Part shown: positions 24,756 through 34,666 of the stretch, piece after piece
Numbering within the stretch: the stretch's first letter is position 1
How the letters are laid out: each line of letters starts with the position of its first letter
NCBI GenBank assembly: GCA_013368315.1
Contig: JAACJM010000175.1
Location: forward strand, 1-64,000
DNA length: 64,000 bases
Origin: Tetrapyrgos nigripes
Taxonomy: Eukaryota > Basidiomycota > Agaricomycetes > Agaricales > Campanellaceae
Reading direction: 5' to 3'
Program-made: the position numbers and the translations under genes
Notes under the pieces: model-generated
What the model was told of the DNA's origin: nothing
Databases searched by the model: none
The model's input: only the letters and a program-made list of their open reading frames with translations

Positions 24756-25330
24756 TGTCATGAATCCCTTCATGCCTTCGCTTCTAGACCCTGTTCCTTG
24801 TTCTCCTTTCATCATTCTTCTCCCTTCCATCATTCTTCTCCCTTCCATCATTCTTCTCCCTTCCATCATTCTTCTCCCTTCCATCATTCTTCTCCCTTCC
24901 ATCATTCTTCTCCCTTCCATCATTCTTCGCTTCTTTGGTTCTAGATCATGTTCCTTGTACCTATGGCTTCCATCTTCTTTGATGCATCATTTCTCTGATT
25001 GACAGATCATATCTGTACCTGTTACACATATTGACATCACTTAGATACCTGATTATCATTCCTTGATTGTTTCCATCAGTACCTGCTGATCTAATCTTGT
25101 TCTCCTTCGCACTTTTGTATATATACTCCAGGGCTTTGTAGATAGTTCCTCAGTCTGTCCACTTCTGTCCCTCTGATCCATACTGCTCAGCATTGTCCTC
25201 AGTACTATGTAGACTCTGGCCCAGTACTGGCTTACTCATCTATACCATCTATTTGCCTTATTGCTTCGTCTTTGGTTCCTGTGTGGTGGCCTGAGAGGCA
25301 TCCAGTCCCTATCTGAACCTGTTCTTGACA
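24756..25330 (+). repeat. 5' LTR with 18-bp minisatellite
   Basis: TGTCA...TGACA. Near its start it carries about six copies of the 18-bp unit ATTCTTCTCCCTTCCATC. TATATATA at 25117-25124 may be the promoter TATA box of the LTR. Confidence 0.92.
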
Positions 25331-27529
25331 CTTGGACAGACTCTCCCTACTCTCACTCCACCAAACTTCGCTTTTCTTGTTCTTTCTTCCTCCTGGATCA
25401 CTGCTCTGTTCCCCAACTGTTATTGCCCACTATCCTCACCAGTTCATTGGCCTCTGTGCTTCGTTCAATGGTCCAGCCATGCCCTATGGAGGTTAGAAGG
25501 TTTTCTCTGAAGACTATGGAGGATATGCTGCTGTAGAGTGTACAGCTAGGTCTACAGACCATCAACAATACTTTCTATGCAGCCTTATCATCCCCTTCCA
25601 CTTTGGGGTTTCCTCTCCAGTCATCCTCACATGCAGTTACAGAGTGTTTATCCTCTTTCCCTTCGACTTTTTACTTTCACAATGCCATAGTCATTTGCTT
25701 ATTGTTTTCTTTTCATCATTGCACCCCCTTCTCCTCCCTTTACCTTTTGACTCACTGTTGCACCTGTACACAAACCCACCAGAACCAGAACCAGACACCA
25801 GAACAGGGCCAGTGCTTTATGCCAGTGCCATTATTGAAACAGAATGTGTGTTACATGGTATGCTCAGTGATCTTACTGTCTACTTGACCTCTTGGGGGGG
25901 AGGTTGTTATTGTCCCAAATGCTTGCTTGATTTCGTCTCCAGACCCTGTAATGCCATCACTGTTTCCATCACTTCTTTGATTGCTTCTTTCATGTGTCCA
26001 TATCTGTCTTTGATCACCTGTCCCTACTGCTTCTTTCTTCACATCAGCTTCTTTGATAGATATCTTTGACAGTTGTCTTCTTCCTTCGCATCAGCTTCCT
26101 TTTTGGCATCATAATTCTTTGATATACTGTCTTCTGCCTTCGCCTTCAGCTATCTTTGACAGGTGGCATCATAGTTCATTGATACAGTATCCTTTGACTT
26201 CGCTTCCTTTGTTCTTACTTGCTTTCTTCACCCTTCTACTGTCCTCTGCTTCGCTTTCTTCATTCTTTCTTCATCATTGATCACTCCTTCATTCCCCAAC
26301 TGCTATCACTAGTCCCTTTTCCATGATATTGGCCCTATGTGCTTCGTTCAAGCACCCAGTCTTGTCCCATGGGTGTTAGAAGAAGTTCCCTTGAAGGTTA
26401 TAGGAGATAGGTTGCTGTGGAGTGTGCAGCTTCGTCTATAGGTGCATCATCCCTTGTTTTCAACCAGAACTACACAGTCAAAGTCACCTTTCTCTCAGAT
26501 AATCAGTCCTACTGCCCATGCAACCTTCTCATCACCTCTCACTTCGCCTTTAACCCTCCAGTCATGCTCAGATGCAGTTCCTGAGTGCTCAACCTTTTAC
26601 CCTTCAACTTTCCATCATCACCATGCCCAGTCTATCGCTTTTTTCACCTTGGATCACTCTCCTGTTCTTCAATTGTTGTCTCTAGTCCCTACATCATGAT
26701 GTTGACCTCTGTCCATCGTTCTATCACCCTGTTCCATGAATGTTTGAAGAAGTCCCTTGAAGATTAATGAAGATGGGTTGCTGTATACCTTACAGCCTGG
26801 TCTACAGGTGCACCACTTATATTTTGCTCAGAATCATCTAGTCACAGTCACCTTTGTCCCAGACCCTCAGTTATGCTGTTCATACAGCCCTCTCCATCAC
26901 CTTCTACTTCAAGTCTAGTCCCCTATTCATGCACAGACACAGTTATTGAGTGTTTATCCTCTTTATGTTCGCCTTTTTATTGTTACTGTTACCTTTTTTC
27001 TGTTACCCTTTGTTAATGATAATGTCCCTCATGCCTTCATTGCTTCCATTCAACTGCTTTTAATGTTAACAGTCCACCAGTTTCCTTTACTCTTCATTTA
27101 GTTATTTGTTTATTGTTTCTTTTGTTCATGATACCCTTCCTCACCTCATCCTTCATCCTCTCTTCCCTCCCTATGGACATATTTCAACAACCAGCTACTT
27201 TTTCAGGTCGTTATGGGCTTGAAGTTTTTTGTTTTTGATTTATTTTGTTTTGGAACCCTTAGGAAACCAACCACTCTGTCAAGTCATTATAGGCTTGGGG
27301 TGGGATGCTCTGGCAAGTCGTTATAGGCTTGGAGTTTCTTTGGCCACTATGGGATACTTTGTCAAGTTGTTATAGGCTTGGAGTATATTCAGCAACAATC
27401 TATTGGCAGGATATGGAGATATTGAAAGAGATTGTGGATTAATGGGAGTGGACTTAGGTTTTCCTTTTTGTTTTTCTTTTCAGCTATACTTTGTGTGCTT
27501 CGGTGCAGCACACCTTGAAAAGGGGGTAA
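25331..27529 (+). other. Non-coding interior of the LTR element with internal repeats
   Basis: Pyrimidine-rich on the plus strand with no protein domain in any frame. Three diverged repeats of roughly 300 bp (about 25403-25690, 26288-26630 and 26658-26985) share CTTCGTTCAA-, GTTGCTGT-GAGTGT- and CATGC-CAGATGCAGTT-type words in the same order. Near the 3' end a motif like AAGTCGTTATAGGCTTGGAG occurs four times (27204-27383). No tRNA complement was recognised next to the 5' LTR. Confidence 0.7.
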
Positions 27530-28140
27530 TGTCATGAATCCCTTCATGCCTTCGCTTCTAGACCCTGTTCCTTGTTCTCCTTTCATCATTCTTCTCCCTT
27601 CCATCATTCTTCTCCCTTCCATCATTCTTCTCCCTTCCATCATTCTTCTCCCTTCCATCATTCTTCTCCCTTCCATCATTCTTCTCCCTTCCATCATTCT
27701 TCTCCCTTCCATCATTCTTCTCCCTTCCATCATTCTTCGCTTCTTTGGTTCTAGATCATGTTCCTTGTACCTATGGCTTCCATCTTCTTTGATGCATCAT
27801 TTCTCTGATTGACAGATCATATCTGTACCTGTTACACATATTGACATCACTTAGATACCTGATTATCATTCCTTGATTGTTTCCATCAGTACCTGCTGAT
27901 CTAATCTTGTTCTCCTTCGCACTTTTGTATATATACTCCAGGGCTTTGTAGATAGTTCCTCAGTCTGTCCACTTCTGTCCCTCTGATCCATACTGCTCAG
28001 CATTGTCCTCAGTACTATGTAGACTCTGGCCCAGTACTGGCTTACTCATCTATACCATCTATTTGCCTTATTGCTTCGTCTTTGGTTCCTGTGTGGTGGC
28101 CTGAGAGGCATCCAGTCCCTATCTGAACCTGTTCTTGACA
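27530..28140 (+). repeat. 3' LTR with two extra minisatellite units
   Basis: Same as the 5' LTR but with about eight copies of the 18-bp unit; the length difference of 36 bp is exactly two units. Confidence 0.92.
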
Positions 28141-28412
28141 GGAAGAACCAGCGAAACCGGTTCAACGAACTGATCTTCATCGAACCCTGGGAGTTCCTGG
28201 GCCTGATTGCCGTTTACAGGGTCAGCTGGGGCCACTAGGGCCAGATCCTGCATGGCGTTAGGCCTAAAGCGCTCATCAGGGCCACGGGTGCTATGGCAGC
28301 AAGCTGTGGGATCAGGTTGGATGGGAGTTTGGAGAGTAGACATTGAGGTCAATGAAGATAGGGTAAAGGCAAGGTTAACGCGAGGTGGGAAGGTGAAATG
28401 CTGTCAGAGGAA

Positions 28413-28563
28413 TCAACGAAATTTGAGAGGACTATCACTTAAGGATTTTTATCCTTGAGGAGAAGATGGACGCAAAAGAGAAGGAAGAGACAGGTCACGT
28501 TATCACAATGACGGACCTTTCAATCTGAAAATATATTCTCTTTCCTTCATCATAGAATCACAC
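28413..28563 (-). repeat. Split direct repeat A1 (outer 5' end)
   Basis: 151 bp matching A2 at 19218-19368. It forms the 5' terminus of the recombinase retroelement on the minus strand; sequence beyond 28563 (ATACCGCTG) no longer matches. Confidence 0.9.
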
Positions 28564-29447
28564 ATACCGCTGACTGTCAGCTCTGAAGTGCCATTTGGTA
28601 GCTAGAGAAACATCCAGATTAGCGGCCTTTTGCCCCCAAATGCTCCAGCGAGTTCTTGTGTATCTTGTATAGCTAATAAATGTCATTCTGACATCCCAAA
28701 CCTAGCCATCCCTGCAATCCCTTTTGAGATATTTTTCCTTATTGAATAAAAGATGAATATTCTACTAGAAAAAGTTATGATACATAGCTGAGAGTTATAC
28801 GAAATCTCAGATGTTGAATATGATCCAAATTTCTTGATAGCTTTGGCACCATGTTTGAGAGCCTGGGTTTAGATGTTATTATTTAAATCCAGAGGATTAG
28901 GATGCTACTCTTGAATTGTAGGTATTTGAGCAATGAGTGAGTGTATTGAGCTTATGAATGCAAAGCTAGCTGCCAGACAATTATTACAGAGTGTCATCTA
29001 AGGAGATAGGGGCTGGATAAGCCTTTCTATGCTCACTTTGAGCAGTATACATAAGATTGCAAAACTGGATGGGCCGCAGGCGCTGAAAATTTTCTGATAT
29101 CCTTACAGTGCGAGAGTACATTTGGATTAATCCAACCGTGCAAAAAGGAACCCAGGAAGTGCTGCAATGATAAAAAGCTGGAGGTAAAATGCAACAAGAA
29201 TGTATTGAACTCTTGCTCTCTCCGGGTACAAGCTCATGCCTTAACCACTAAGCCATTATACAATAAAGTAATTTTCTCATCTAGTACTCAGATACCGCCC
29301 GGCCAATTTTTGAAAAAAGAAAATTCTTCCCAGGCATAGAATCAGAGCCATGATTAGAGAGATGATATTTCAATCAGGATAGACGATTATTCTAAAGTCC
29401 TTATACAAGTCAACCAAACCCTTTAAAAGAACCCTTGCATGTGCAGC
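28564..29447. other. Intergenic between the retroelement and laccase
   Basis: AT-rich, no gene. It contains a tRNA-like segment described separately and would hold the laccase 3' untranslated region. Confidence 0.5.
29200..29258 (-). repeat. tRNA-like segment, probable SINE head
   Basis: On the minus strand TGGCTTAGTGG (29245-29255) is a good RNA polymerase III A box and GAGTTCAATAC (29202-29212) a weakened B box (usual GGTTCGAATCC), about 32 nt apart as in tRNA-derived promoters. No full cloverleaf forms around them. The region may be the head of a tRNA-derived SINE running toward lower coordinates. Confidence 0.4.
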
Positions 29448-31569
29448 TCAGTGATCACTCGCAGGGAGAGCTTCATAGATTGGGCATAGTTGATCCCATT
29501 GATCTGTCATTAACAAGTGAGTCCCTGGCACGAGATCGAACAACGATAGTAGAGCTCACCAGTAGGGTTGATAGAAGAAGTCCATTGCTCAGGGCCTTCA
29601 GCAAAGATGATGGCAAAGCCACTGAGTTTAAAAGTCAGTACGTACTCTCCAACTCTTTTGAACTCCAATGTATGAAAACTCACGCCTCAAGATGCCAGTC
29701 AATGTGGCAGTGAAGGAACCAAGGACCAGCATTATCAGTGGTGAACCTGATAGTGACGTTGTCTCCGGTGCTACCCATTGAGACGACGTCCCTTCGGGGA
29801 GGGTTGACGTAGTTGTAAGTGCTGCTTCCAGCGCTGCGAACGACGTCGAAGGTATGACCATGCACTGGATCGAGTAATTAGCATGATGGCGCGTTAAAAC
29901 AAAGAGAAAAACTGACAGTGGATCGGGTGTGGACCCCCTACCGCCCCTGCGGGCAAGCTTAATTCGACGGTAGAATTGAGAGGAAGGTTATAAACGGAAC
30001 CGGCGGGGAGGAGGTCGTTAGCCGATTGAGCACCAGAGAGGATTTGGAGGAGGACGGGAACCGTGGGAGGAATAAATATTGCGCCATTAATAGCAAACTG
30101 TCCGGCCTGTCGTAGGATGAAGAGTATGAGTCAAGTTTCCAGAAAACAAACAACGGCACTGACAAAGGTAACAGCCAGGTTGATAGCAACATCAACTCCT
30201 CCAACTCGCGGTTGTCCGGGTGCTCCGGGGTTCTCAAGTGGCACGAGATTCGCTTCTACCAAAGGATTCGTTGCTGTCTCCAACGGAGTATCAGGTTCGA
30301 CGGTCGCATCAGCTTGTACATAACGAAGGATCGCAGAATTGAGTCCTCCAGCGAAACCTTGAGTTCCAACGCTGGGGTTTGCACGGATCCAGTAGTTTCC
30401 AATATCCTGGTCAGCGTTGAGCTGTGTAGACAATATATCAGCCTCTTTTAAAGAAGGACATGGGGATTGATAGGCACTTACGATGAAAGAATACCTCTGT
30501 CCAGCAAAAATCTGAATTTGATCAACATTTTCGAGCTTCTGATGGTTGACACCGTCGACTTCGATAATAGTCATAGTGTGTTGGTCAATCGAGAAAGTGT
30601 AGTCGGGGTCGCAAGCCATGTTGATGAGACGCATTCTGTACCTCTTTCCTTTCGTAACAGTGATGACGGTCAGCTCTGTTGCATTTCCACCATCGAAACG
30701 ACCCAGACCGTTGATAAGAGTAGCGTCCGGAGCTCTAAATGGTCGGAAAACTGTCAGGCGCGATACAGAGAAGTGGAACACGAACATACGGGAACGTCAA
30801 GGTCTCGGCTTTGGCGTGGTACCAATCTGAGAGGCTGATGATGGTGCATTCTACAACACATAAGGGAAAGGTATAAGAAAATGTTCATGCCTGGGAATTT
30901 AGCTCTACTTACCGTCGTCAACATCGTAAAGATCAGCGTACGGATCATTAGGGTCATAGATGACTATGGCGCCTCGGAGACCGTCGCAGTATTGAGTCGA
31001 CAAGTGGGAATGATACCAGAAGGTTCCGGCTTGGTTGGTAGCTGTGAAATCGTACAAGAAAGAGTTTCCAGGAGCGACGGGGCATTGGTTGACGAAGGCA
31101 CCCCTGAAAGAGTTAATAGGAGCTATGGGATAGGCAGAAACAAAGGCAGACAGACCCGTCAGACCAATTCGTACCGTCATTTTGCAAGAGACCGTGCCAG
31201 TGCTGAAGGATACAAGAGGACGTCAGTTCACCCGAGTTCAGAAAAGCCATGGCGAAGACTTACGATGGAGGTACTCTTAAGCATAGTATCATCATCCAAT
31301 TGGTTGATGACGTTGATTTGGAAGCGGTCGTTCTAGCAAGATTCGATTTCAATATCTCTCGTATCAAGGGGAAGAAAGCTCACCATGTTACCGCGAATGG
31401 TGGGTCCGATCATAGTGTTGCCAGCAAGAACAGCTGTACGACTGAATCCATCAGGCGAGACCGTCTGAGCAGAGATGACAAGATCGGCCACTGGACCGAT
31501 TAGCTCAGCGAAGGAAGAGGGACATGTAAGCGCGAGAAGAAGGAAGGTAATGAAGGAGCGAAGAGACAT
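29448..31569 (-). CDS. Laccase (multicopper oxidase), secreted, 11 exons
   Basis: Oxidises phenols while reducing O2 to water. Exons on the minus strand: 31569-31384, 31332-31264, 31202-31156, 31103-30913, 30850-30790, 30734-30482, 30421-30164, 30106-29917, 29864-29684, 29621-29560, 29503-29448; the ten introns are 51-62 bp with GT-AG ends. The sum is 1554 bp, 517 residues, normal for the family. Residues 1-21 ([21 protein letters not shown]) are a signal peptide. All four copper motifs are present: HWHG, WYHSH, HPIHLHGH (spanning the eighth intron) and HCHIDWH. The residue ten after the motif-four Cys is Phe, as in Trametes-type high-potential laccases. The gene ends [16 protein letters not shown]. 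No lesion seen. Confidence 0.95.
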
Positions 31570-31648
31570 TTTCCTTCGCTGACTGGGAAGAGAACCAGAG
31601 AAAGGTGTCCAGCGAGCTGATAGTTTTTCCTCGACAAAATATCCAGAC

Positions 31649-31654
31649 TTTATA
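31649..31654 (-). promoter_or_regulatory. TATA box of the laccase gene
   Basis: TATAAA on the minus strand in GGGTATAAAGTC, 80 bp upstream of the laccase ATG (31569). Confidence 0.65.
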
Positions 31655-33283
31655 CCCGCTTTCTGAAGGGCGGCTTCAACTTCCTCAAGTACATTATTCT
31701 GAAGTGTGCCCTGACGTCCGACGTTTTCACAAGATAGAGTTGAGACAGTGGGTCGGTGTTTCGTGGCCTATGGCACTACTATTACAGCAAATTTGACCGG
31801 ATAAGAATTAAATGACGCCAATACATTATGCTTGGGACTTCAGAGTAGTACCAAGCATTCCCAACGTTCGCAAAAGTCAGGGAAACCTCCAAAAAAGTCG
31901 TCATCTGTCAACTCCTCTCGTCAACTTTCCAAGCTGGTCTTATTTCACATTTCCATATCCAGTTTGATACCCAGTAGAAGGCTAAGTACATCATCTTGTC
32001 TGAAACTTCTTGTCTGCAACTCCATGCTTGGCTCTGATTTTTACCACTCTAGTTGAGTTTGTTGATCATGAAGCCACAGCAGTATTTAGTGCCACAACTT
32101 TTGGGGTCGCTTCCTTCGAACATTATGAATTACTTGTGACGCAAACCTTCTGTTAAACCAGTGAGTGTTCTCTTGGAAATTCCGACGCCACTGGATAGTA
32201 CTTCTGCCCAGACTTCAACTTCAAGGATAGAGGCCTCGAGCCAATGGTTAGGCGTTCCGAGTGAGCAAGCGAGCACGGAACCGCATGTAATCACCGACCC
32301 CTGGTAATGCCACTTCCTCCCATAGAGCCCCTACAGGTTCAAGATACTGTATAATGAGTCAAATCGATTATCCTTATTACATATCCTGATTAGCCTATGT
32401 CCTTGGTATGAGGCATTTGTTATAAATGGCTGTGCAGGTTAGTACAAGATTAATTCAGTGCTTTATACTCGGATATTGATATGCGTTGACGAAACCGAGC
32501 GACAGTCGCATTAGTCGGGCTGAAAGAGGCTGAAAGCCTTGCCAAGTCTAGTGGGCCGCCTTCGACATAGTGTGGAATCTGCGAAACATTCTCATCAAAT
32601 TCGGATTACTGACGCATAAAATGAATGCCATGTGTCCGAATTTACTTACATTGTCGCGTACGAGGCATTTTATTCGGCTCCAGTTGAATCACCATTGGCG
32701 GTACAGCTGGGCGTACGTAGGGGGACTGCCTCATCCTTGTAACATCATATCATCGATTAGGTGACTACGCAACGCCACCCCGCCAGGTCCTGAAAGGGCC
32801 ACTTGGCGTGTGTATCTATCTATCTATCTATCTACTTGGCATAATCCGAAATAGTCAAAATTTAGTTGAGTGTCTGAAACGGGTACGAGCAGGGAATGAA
32901 CGACTCATGAGAACGAGCATGAGAAAGATAAGACAAAGGCGGCACTTCAATTATTACTGTACCTCCAGACACTGGGTCAGTAAGTACCTGATTGAAGTAC
33001 ACCAAGAATTATCCAAGAATGTAACTGTCCACTATCGAATGTATTCTCCGCAGGCGGGCATAACAGCGTTTTTTACCCGTGATGAACGGACTCACAGTGG
33101 TCAAGTCTTGGTCAGGCCAGCCGGGGTACGAGTGGCGAGGTTCCTAGACTTCGTATTCTTATAAGCCTCACTTATATCGACCCAAATGTAAAGCCAATCT
33201 AGTCCCCATCTCCCGCTTTCCTTACCAGAGTCTCCTTCACTCGCTTCGAATTGATCTTCTCAACCCATTATCATTCGCGCACC
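31655..33283. other. Intergenic between laccase and small secreted gene B
   Basis: No gene supported. It contains a TATC microsatellite at 32812-32834 and, close to gene B, TTATAAG (33159-33165) and a CT-rich leader. Small open frames (31832-32056, 32808-33164) lack motifs. Confidence 0.5.
32812..32834. repeat. TATC tetranucleotide microsatellite
   Basis: About five TATC units, the complement type of the GATA run at 15041-15059. Confidence 0.85.
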
Positions 33284-33648
33284 ATGAAGTCACCCTTTGC
33301 GCTTTTCACCCTCGCGTCTGCTTTTGCCTTCATCGCTGTTGATGTAGCTGCTGTGAGTAGTATTAGTGACGCAGCGGCCTCCATCTCTCTGCTTGAATAC
33401 TCATTTATTCATTGAATAGATGAACAAACGAGCAGACGATGATACGACTTCGACTGCCCTAGATGAGCCAAAAGTATTCATTGCTACCAATGTGTTCCCC
33501 ACCTTGGTCCACGATGAACCTTTCCTCGCCACGGTTACTCAAGAGACTACTTGGACGTCGGTATCGATCGGACTTGCTCTTGATGATGATGAGTACTGAC
33601 ATTGAGTAAAATTTTAGGCAATACCCTGCTACTACCAGCTCTGCTTGA
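33284..33648 (+). CDS. Small secreted protein, putative Kex2-processed peptide precursor (copy B)
   Basis: Exons 33284-33352, 33420-33556 and 33618-33648, with introns GTGAGT...ATAG and GTCGGT...TTAG; 78 residues. A signal peptide spans residues 1-23 (MKSPFALFTLASAFAFIAVD + VAA). KR at 26-27 is a likely Kex2 site, followed by an acidic start (ADDD), then ATNVFPTL, DEPF, TVTQE and a WTQYPATTSSA end. It shares intron positions, phases, a 137-bp second exon and the motif order with gene A at 16452-16799. The mature part has no cysteine. No known family was recognised. Conservation at the protein level with diverged DNA suggests both genes are under selection. Confidence 0.75.
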
Positions 33649-34042
33649 GTCTCGTACTAAAGATGCATCTTGCACACATTCCAAACACATTCCGGGAGGA
33701 AGAATTCAACTGTGATGGTCGGCCGTTTAATACAAGTTCATAAGTAATAGTCTATCTTTATGGGCCTCTATAACAAGTCTTCGAGAATCATTAATAATAT
33801 TATAGTGTATACTTACTTTACGTGGTCTCGACGTCTTCCAATGAAATGCGATGGTCAGGGAGTAGCTACCAAATAAGGCAAACGCGATGCAGCGCATATT
33901 TTAAACACCGAAAAAGGAAGCTGGACGCGTCACTTTTGCTTCTTGAGCACGTACCACCGCCATCTTCCTCTCCTCGAGCTCGTCTCTCTTGCTTTATACA
34001 GTGATGGTCGCCAGTGATTGACTGCTGTGTAGCGTCCCCGGG

Positions 34043-34666
34043 GTGAGCTCCCGCCGAGGTCGTACACCTGGCACGGACGTCGACGTCAACAACTCCAAAG
34101 AGGATAGATCAAAAAGAAGCGCTCGCTACTACTCCCCAAGTCGAAGCAGAAGTAAATCTCGCACACCTGATTATGATGCTGGCCGAGACCGACACAAAAG
34201 ACGTGATAGGGCCGGCAGACATGGCAGGGAGTGGGATAGAGATAGGGATAAGGATAGGGAGAGAGACAGAGACAGAAGCAGAGACAGAGACAGAAGCAGA
34301 GACAGAGACAGAAGCAGAGACACAGACAGAAGCAGAGACAGAGACAGAAGCAGAGACAGAGACAGAAGCAGAGACAGAGACAGAAGCAGAGACAGAGACA
34401 GAAGCAGAGACAGAGACAGAGATCTTGAGCCCCGAACTCTCCTGTACAACGCCAAAGAAATCTCAAAATCAGATTACTTTCAAAAGATAGACGAGTTTAA
34501 GATTTGGTTGAAGGAAGAGAAGGGAAAAGTGAGTTGTACTATTGCTGAGGCTCGTTTTTTAAAACAGGTTGATTGACTCTTTAATGAACTTTCTACTTCT
34601 TTTCTCATCAATCTGGTGATGATGCAGTATTTCGACGAGCTGTCTGGGGATAAAGCGAGGAGATAA
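34043..34666 (+). pseudogene. RS-repeat protein with SCI1-like domain, start and splice site damaged
   Basis: Frame from 34043: SSRRGRTPGTDVDV, then an Arg/Asp/Ser repeat (34245-34430; 18-bp unit coding RDRDRS), then KEISKSDYFQKIDEFKIWLK and after a 99-bp intron (34529-34627, GTGAGT...GCAG) YFDELSGDKARR-stop. The DYF...EF..WLKEEKGK..FDELSG pattern resembles the plant style cell-cycle inhibitor 1 (SCI1) family, a nuclear protein group of unclear role. The usual ATG is GTG here, with no other in-frame Met. The frame stops at TAA 34664, where AGGAG-ATAAGT looks like a GTAAGT donor that lost its G; a branch-like GACTGAC and acceptor ATACAG follow 60 bp on. The gene may be dead or its real start may be missed. 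Confidence 0.5.

Larger units (their letters stand above)
24756..28140 (+). mobile_element. Young non-autonomous LTR retrotransposon (3385 bp)
   Basis: Two direct LTRs, 24756-25330 (575 bp) and 27530-28140 (611 bp), start TGTCATGAATCC and end TTCTTGACA. Flanks are GGAAG on the left (24751-24755) and GGAAG on the right (28141-28145), a perfect 5-bp target duplication. A polypurine tract (GAAAAGGGGGTAA) stands just before the right LTR, giving plus orientation. Apart from two 18-bp repeat units, I see no difference between the LTRs, so the insertion is recent. The 2199-bp interior has no gag or pol, so it must borrow proteins from another element. Confidence 0.92.
23030..28352 (-). pseudogene. 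Gag-like region of the retroelement, split by an LTR insertion
   Basis: The start is at 28352/28343 (MTSMSTLQTPIQPD), 60 bp inside repeat A1. The frame runs to PVSLVLP at 28141, is cut by the LTR element 24756-28140, and resumes at 24755 as PPAPRPNHINEWPN. Further on come a Lys-rich tract (24000-23930, KKSKKSKK type), an acidic Ser run (SDSSDSESE), frames at 23680-24213 and 23212-23586, and a Cys/His cluster at about 23155-23050 (C-x8-C-x6-C-x5-C-x2-C) like the nucleic-acid-binding motif before the RT of this group. Several frame changes show it is decayed. It would have formed the particle and bound RNA. Confidence 0.65.
18896..28563 (-). mobile_element. Tyrosine-recombinase retrotransposon (PAT/Ngaro/DIRS-type), decayed
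   Basis: Read on the minus strand the order is: repeat A1 (28413-28563), gag-like frames, Cys-rich motif, reverse transcriptase and RNase H, tyrosine recombinase, repeat B1 (19374-19503), repeat A2 (19218-19368), repeat B2 (18896-19025). A1 and A2 are both 151 bp; B1 and B2 are both 130 bp. The A1-ORFs-B1-A2-B2 arrangement is the split-direct-repeat structure of PAT/Ngaro-type elements, which use a recombinase instead of a DDE integrase. Its gag is split by a 3.4-kb LTR retrotransposon (24756-28140); without that the element is about 6.3 kb. Frameshifts and lost catalytic arginines make it inactive. Confidence 0.85.

Noticed and set aside
24531..24944. Open frames coding tandem MMEGRR (minus) or FHHSSP (plus), also at 27389-27812
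   Set aside because: They are translations of the 18-bp LTR minisatellite in several frames, not proteins.
16452..33648. Small secreted genes as mating pheromone precursors
   Set aside because: Basidiomycete pheromones lack signal peptides and end in a CaaX motif; these have a signal peptide and no C-terminal Cys.
34086..34466. Minus-strand frames of repeating Cys/Leu opposite the RS repeat
   Set aside because: Antisense shadow of the 18-bp RDRDRS-coding repeat.
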